Part shown: one piece after another, positions 61,128-64,000 of the stretch
Layout of the letters: every line of letters starts with the position of its first letter
Numbering within the stretch: the stretch's first letter is position 1
Assembly (NCBI RefSeq): GCF_000425065.1
Contig: NZ_AULB01000034.1
Location: 1-64,000, forward strand
Reading direction: 5' to 3'
DNA length: 64,000 nt
Source: Actinomadura rifamycini DSM 43936
Lineage (GTDB): Bacteria; Actinomycetota; Actinomycetes; Streptosporangiales; Streptosporangiaceae
Translations under genes and position numbers: made by a program
The notes under the pieces: generated by a model
Told to the model about the DNA's origin: nothing
The model's input: the letters and a program-made list of their open reading frames with translations, nothing else
Database searches by the model: none

Positions 61128-61176
61128 CGCGGAAAGGCTGACGCAGGCTGTCAGGTTTCCAGGGAAGCATGAAGGC

Positions 61177-61695
61177 ATGCGCGAAACGCAAGAAGAACTC
61201 GACGGGCTGCAAGCGCTGCTCGACTCCTCGCTCTCCCGCTCCACCTCGCACCTCCGCTCGATCGTCGCCGAGCGGACGATGTCCGCGGAGCGGCTCACGC
61301 GGGTGCTCACCGGGATGTGCACGCTCGCGCTGTCCACCGTGACCGCGAAGGGCGAACCGCGGATCAGCGCGGTGGACGGGCATTTCCTGCACGGCCGGTG
61401 GCACTTCGGGACGGCGCGGGACGCCGCGAAGGCCCGCCACCTCCGGGATCGTCCGGCGGCCAGCGCGGCGCACATGCGCGGTGAGGACCTCGGCGTGTTC
61501 ACGCACGGCACCGTGGAAATCCTCAACCCGCTGGGCGAGGAGCCCCCGGCGGACTGGCCCTACCTCCTGGCGTACTTCAAGGAGACGTACGGCGACGACG
61601 CCTTCGACTGGGAGAACGAGGTCGTCTACTACCGGCTGCACCCGCACTGGATGACCGTCTACGCGCCCGACCCCGCCAAGCTCACCGAAGGGTGA
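61177..61695 (+). CDS. Pyridoxamine-5'-phosphate-oxidase-like FMN-binding protein
   Basis: A 172-residue split-barrel protein. After a helical N-terminus, LTGMCTLALSTVTAKGEPRISAVDGHFLHGRWHFGTARDAAKARHLRDRPAASAAHMRGEDLGVFTHGTVEIL is the usual PNPOx-like barrel; YYRLHPHWMTVYAPD ends it. Members bind FMN or F420/haem and reduce various substrates; the specific activity is unknown. GAAGG precedes the ATG closely. Confidence 0.8.
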   Translation: MRETQEELDGLQALLDSSLSRSTSHLRSIVAERTMSAERLTRVLTGMCTLALSTVTAKGEPRISAVDGHFLHGRWHFGTARDAAKARHLRDRPAASAAHMRGEDLGVFTHGTVEILNPLGEEPPADWPYLLAYFKETYGDDAFDWENEVVYYRLHPHWMTVYAPDPAKLTEG

Positions 61696-61703
61696 CCGGA
61701 CGC

Positions 61704-61740
61704 GGACGCGGCCGCGGGGGCGAACCCCGCGGCCGCGTCC
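61704..61740. terminator. Bidirectional terminator between the FMN protein and pknB
   Basis: A perfect 16-bp GC stem (GGACGCGGCCGCGGGG / CCCCGCGGCCGCGTCC) with loop GCGAA between convergent genes. Confidence 0.85.
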
Positions 61741-61752
61741 GGTCGCCGTGCG

Positions 61753-63576
61753 TCAGTCCTGGCCCGGCGGGAAGCCCGGGATGCTCGGGCCGCCCGGGGT
61801 GGGCTGCGAGGGAGTCGGGTCCGGCTCCTTCGCGATGAAGATCGTGACCGTGTCGCCGGGGGCCACGGTCGCGTTCGCGCCGGGCGACTGCTGGTAGACG
61901 AACCCGACCGAGACGGGCTTGTCCGGCGGCGCCACGCCCTCCTGGACCTCGACCTTCAACCCCAGCTCCTCGAGCTTGGCCTCGGCGGCGCGCTTGCTGC
62001 TGTTGAACAGGTCCGGCATCTTGATCGTGCTCGGGCCGTTCGACACGTACACCGTGACGTCCGACTTCACCGGCGCCTGCGCGCCGGCGGCCGGGTCGGT
62101 GCGGATGACGTTGCCGCGCGGCACGTCGTCGCTGTTGGCGACCCGCCGCTCGGGGTCGAGCTGGAGGTCCTTGAGCGCGCTCTCCGCCGCCGACGCCGGC
62201 TGCCCGGCCAGGTCGGGGATCGTGACCTGCTTCGGCGGCTCCTTGCCGTCGGAGATGACGAGGTTGACCGTGGAGCCCTCCTCGACCTGCGTGCCGGGCT
62301 TCGGGTCCGTCGCCATGACGGCGCCCTTGTCGACGTCGTCGCTGAACTCCTTGGTCGTCTCGCCGACCTTCAGGTTCGCCTTGGTGAGAGCGGCCTGGGC
62401 GTCCTCGGCGGACATCCCGACGATGCTCTGCGGCACCGCGACCTGGACCGGCTCCTCCTCGCCGCCACCGCTCATGAACCAGCCGATGAGGGCCGCGCCG
62501 CCGATGAACACGACGGCGAGCGCCGCCCACAGGGCGACCTTCTTGCCGGTGCCGCCCCGCTCGCCCCGGTCGTCGTCGTAGTGGACGGGCGGGAGGTACG
62601 GGTCGCCGTACCCGTCGTCCACCGGCCGCTGCATCTGGGTGTGCGGCGGACCGGGCGGGTAGGCGCCCATCACCTGGGTGCCCTGCGGCGGCTGCGCCCC
62701 CATCATCATGGTGGACGCCGCCGTCGACGCGACGGGCTGGCCCTGCAGGACCCGCTGGAGCTCCTGCCGGAACTCCGTCGCGTTCTGGTACCGGTTGTCC
62801 GCCTCCTTCGCCATCGCCTTCAGGACGATCGCGTCGGCCCACTGCGGGATCTGCGGGTCGATCTGGGACGGCGGGACGGGCTCCTCCCGCACGTGCTGGT
62901 AGGCGATCGCGACCGGGGAGTCGCCGGTGAACGGCGGCCGTCCGGTCAGCAGCTCGTACAGCACGCAGCCGGTGGAGTAGATGTCGCTGCGGGTGTCGAC
63001 GCGCTCGCCGCGGGCCTGCTCGGGCGACAGGTACTGGGCGGTGCCGATCACCTGGGCGGTCTGCGTCATGGTGGCCGCGGAGTCGGCCATCGCGCGGGCG
63101 ATGCCGAAGTCCATGACCTTGACCTCGTGGCTGCGGGTCAGCATCACGTTGGCCGGCTTGATGTCGCGGTGCACGATCCCGCCGCGGTGGCTGTAGTCCA
63201 GCGCGCGAAGGATCCCGTCGGTCACTTCGAGGGCCTTCTCCGGCACGAGCGCCGTGTTCTCCCGCAGGAGGTCGCGCAGGGTGCTTCCGTCCACGTACTC
63301 CATGACGATGTACGGGATCGGGGTGTCGCCGATGACGTCCTCGCCCGTGTCGTACACGGCGATGACCGAGGGGTGGTTCAGGGACGCGGCGGACTGCGCC
63401 TCGCGCCGGAACCGGGCCTGGAACGTGGGGTCGCGCGCCAGGTCGGACCGGAGGGTCTTCACGGCGACGGTGCGGTCGAGACGCAGGTCCCGGGCACGGT
63501 AGACCTCGGCCATACCGCCACGCCCGATCACCGAATCGAGTTCGTAGCGGCCGCCGAGCAGCCGAGGTTGACTCAT
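61753..63576 (-). CDS. pknB: Serine/threonine protein kinase PknB with PASTA domains
   Basis: A 607-residue receptor kinase. Kinase domain 11-275: GRGGMAEVYRA (P loop), K40 in VAVKTLR, HRDIKPANVML, DFGIARA and the activation-loop Thr in MTQTAQVIGTAQYLSPEQ. A linker, one helix (KKVALWAALAVVFIGGAALIGWFMSG), then three PASTA repeats (about 382-447, 452-518, 521-588) that sense peptidoglycan fragments, and a Pro-rich end. Controls cell wall synthesis and division in actinobacteria. Starts ATG 63576; GAGGGAAAG lies upstream. Confidence 0.96.
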   Translation of the reverse strand: MSQPRLLGGRYELDSVIGRGGMAEVYRARDLRLDRTVAVKTLRSDLARDPTFQARFRREAQSAASLNHPSVIAVYDTGEDVIGDTPIPYIVMEYVDGSTLRDLLRENTALVPEKALEVTDGILRALDYSHRGGIVHRDIKPANVMLTRSHEVKVMDFGIARAMADSAATMTQTAQVIGTAQYLSPEQARGERVDTRSDIYSTGCVLYELLTGRPPFTGDSPVAIAYQHVREEPVPPSQIDPQIPQWADAIVLKAMAKEADNRYQNATEFRQELQRVLQGQPVASTAASTMMMGAQPPQGTQVMGAYPPGPPHTQMQRPVDDGYGDPYLPPVHYDDDRGERGGTGKKVALWAALAVVFIGGAALIGWFMSGGGEEEPVQVAVPQSIVGMSAEDAQAALTKANLKVGETTKEFSDDVDKGAVMATDPKPGTQVEEGSTVNLVISDGKEPPKQVTIPDLAGQPASAAESALKDLQLDPERRVANSDDVPRGNVIRTDPAAGAQAPVKSDVTVYVSNGPSTIKMPDLFNSSKRAAEAKLEELGLKVEVQEGVAPPDKPVSVGFVYQQSPGANATVAPGDTVTIFIAKEPDPTPSQPTPGGPSIPGFPPGQD

Positions 63577-63605
63577 ATGTGCACTTTCCCTCGTACGTCT
63601 ACACC

Positions 63606-63998
63606 TTAGTTCCCCGAACCTAGCCCGCCGCTCTGGGTGGCGGAGGGATCTGGGGTCGGAGTTGACGGACTCGTGGTGACGTCCGTCGGCGACGGTGTCG
63701 GCTCGGTGTCGGTGGGAGTCGCACCGGGCGTCGTGGTGGTCGGCTTGCTGGTCGGCTTGCTGGTCGGTGACGCGCCGCCCGCGCCCGGGGTCGACCGGGA
63801 CGGCGCAGGCGTCGTCGGACGGATCCTATGCGTCTCGTGTCGGTTCGTGACAGTGGGCACGGGTCTGCGGTCCTCGGTCGTCGGCTGGGGGGTCGTCGGC
63901 GTCGGGACGGCGGACGGTTCGACCCCGTCCTCGCCGGCCGGGACGAACGTCGACGTCTCGGACGGGGAGCGCCCGTCCCCGGCGGAGTCGGCGCCGCG
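63606..63998 (-). CDS. pknA: Probable PknA, C-terminal tail (partial)
   Basis: An open frame runs from the window edge to a TAG-type stop at 63606, encoding about 130 residues rich in Pro, Thr and Ser (PTPTTPQPTTEDRRP ... PTSKPTSKPTTTTPGATPTDTEPTPSPTD), ending QSGGLGSGN. No catalytic part is inside the window. By synteny (pknB preceded by pknA in actinomycetes) it is the tail of the second kinase; low-complexity sequence alone cannot prove it. Confidence 0.6.
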   Translation of the reverse strand, partial: RGADSAGDGRSPSETSTFVPAGEDGVEPSAVPTPTTPQPTTEDRRPVPTVTNRHETHRIRPTTPAPSRSTPGAGGASPTSKPTSKPTTTTPGATPTDTEPTPSPTDVTTSPSTPTPDPSATQSGGLGSGN

Positions 63999-64000
63999 GC

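Noticed and set aside
59799..61526. A 575-residue minus-strand protein containing the TetR domain
   Set aside because: Its N-terminal 420 residues are antisense to the NmrA-like and FMN genes; only the TetR part is real, and that is truncated.
1..64000. CRISPR array
   Set aside because: No regularly spaced repeats of suitable size were seen; the only tandem array (181-255) has no spacers.
1..64000. Intact insertion sequence or transposase
   Set aside because: No transposase, integrase or IS-type inverted ends could be recognised anywhere.

Overview
The window is very GC-rich, uses GTG and TTG starts freely, and carries the actinobacterial origin-proximal order gnd (tail) - recF - DUF721/dciA - gyrB - gyrA - DUF3566 - tRNA-Ile ... 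tRNA-Ala ... ppiA - rhomboid - crgA - srtE - pabA ... pknB - pknA. This fits a filamentous actinomycete chromosome, possibly Thermomonosporaceae such as Actinomadura (inference). dnaA, oriC and dnaN are expected just left of base 1.

Layout. 1-8.8 kb: replication and topology core with tRNA-Ile. 9-11.2 kb: a Ktr/Trk-type potassium system (trkH, trkA). 11.2-14.8 kb: small accessory genes (VOC protein, a TetR/SDR pair with a clear operator) between two non-coding islands rich in DnaA-box-like dyads. 14.8-19.2 kb: a LexA-box-controlled DUF6504 gene, an AraC regulator, an EamA exporter, a secreted M64 metallopeptidase and the 39-residue DLW-39 protein. 19.4-23 kb: tRNA-Ala followed by what looks like an att scar, several small membrane proteins and a DUF1264 protein.

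23-33.7 kb: the most interesting part, a nine-gene operon on the minus strand. It holds two SznF-like haem-oxygenase-fold diiron/cupin proteins, a Rieske ferredoxin, a PRMT-like arginine methyltransferase (SznE-like), an AGAT-type amidinotransferase, three ATP-grasp ligases and an MFS exporter. By analogy with streptozotocin biosynthesis (SznE methylates arginine, SznF hydroxylates and rearranges the guanidine) it should make a guanidine-derived, N-oxidised peptide-like metabolite. The cupin domains have lost metal ligands, so the product is probably not a simple copy of the streptozotocin N-nitrosourea.

34.3-40.6 kb: cydA-cydB-cydD-cydC (cytochrome bd and its assembly ABC exporter) behind repeated TACTAC/GTAGTA dyads. 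40.8 kb: a SgcJ/EcaC-type protein with a MerR/SoxR-like promoter. 41.3-47.7 kb: a D-glucarate catabolic operon (kdgD, ketoglutarate-semialdehyde dehydrogenase, gudD, GntP permease) divergent from a LysR regulator. 47.8-52.5 kb: a secreted duplicated-domain protein, a DEAD-box helicase followed by a terminator and a parS site, a membrane protein, an acyltransferase and a DUF5324-like protein. 52.7-56 kb: the conserved ppiA-to-pabA block. 56.1-61.7 kb: an inserted module with two MFS exporters, an intact TetR, a TetR fragment fused to a truncated NmrA-like gene, and an FMN-binding protein. 61.7-64 kb: pknB and the tail of pknA.

Calls rest on reading the sequence and on recalled family knowledge. 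No database search was run.
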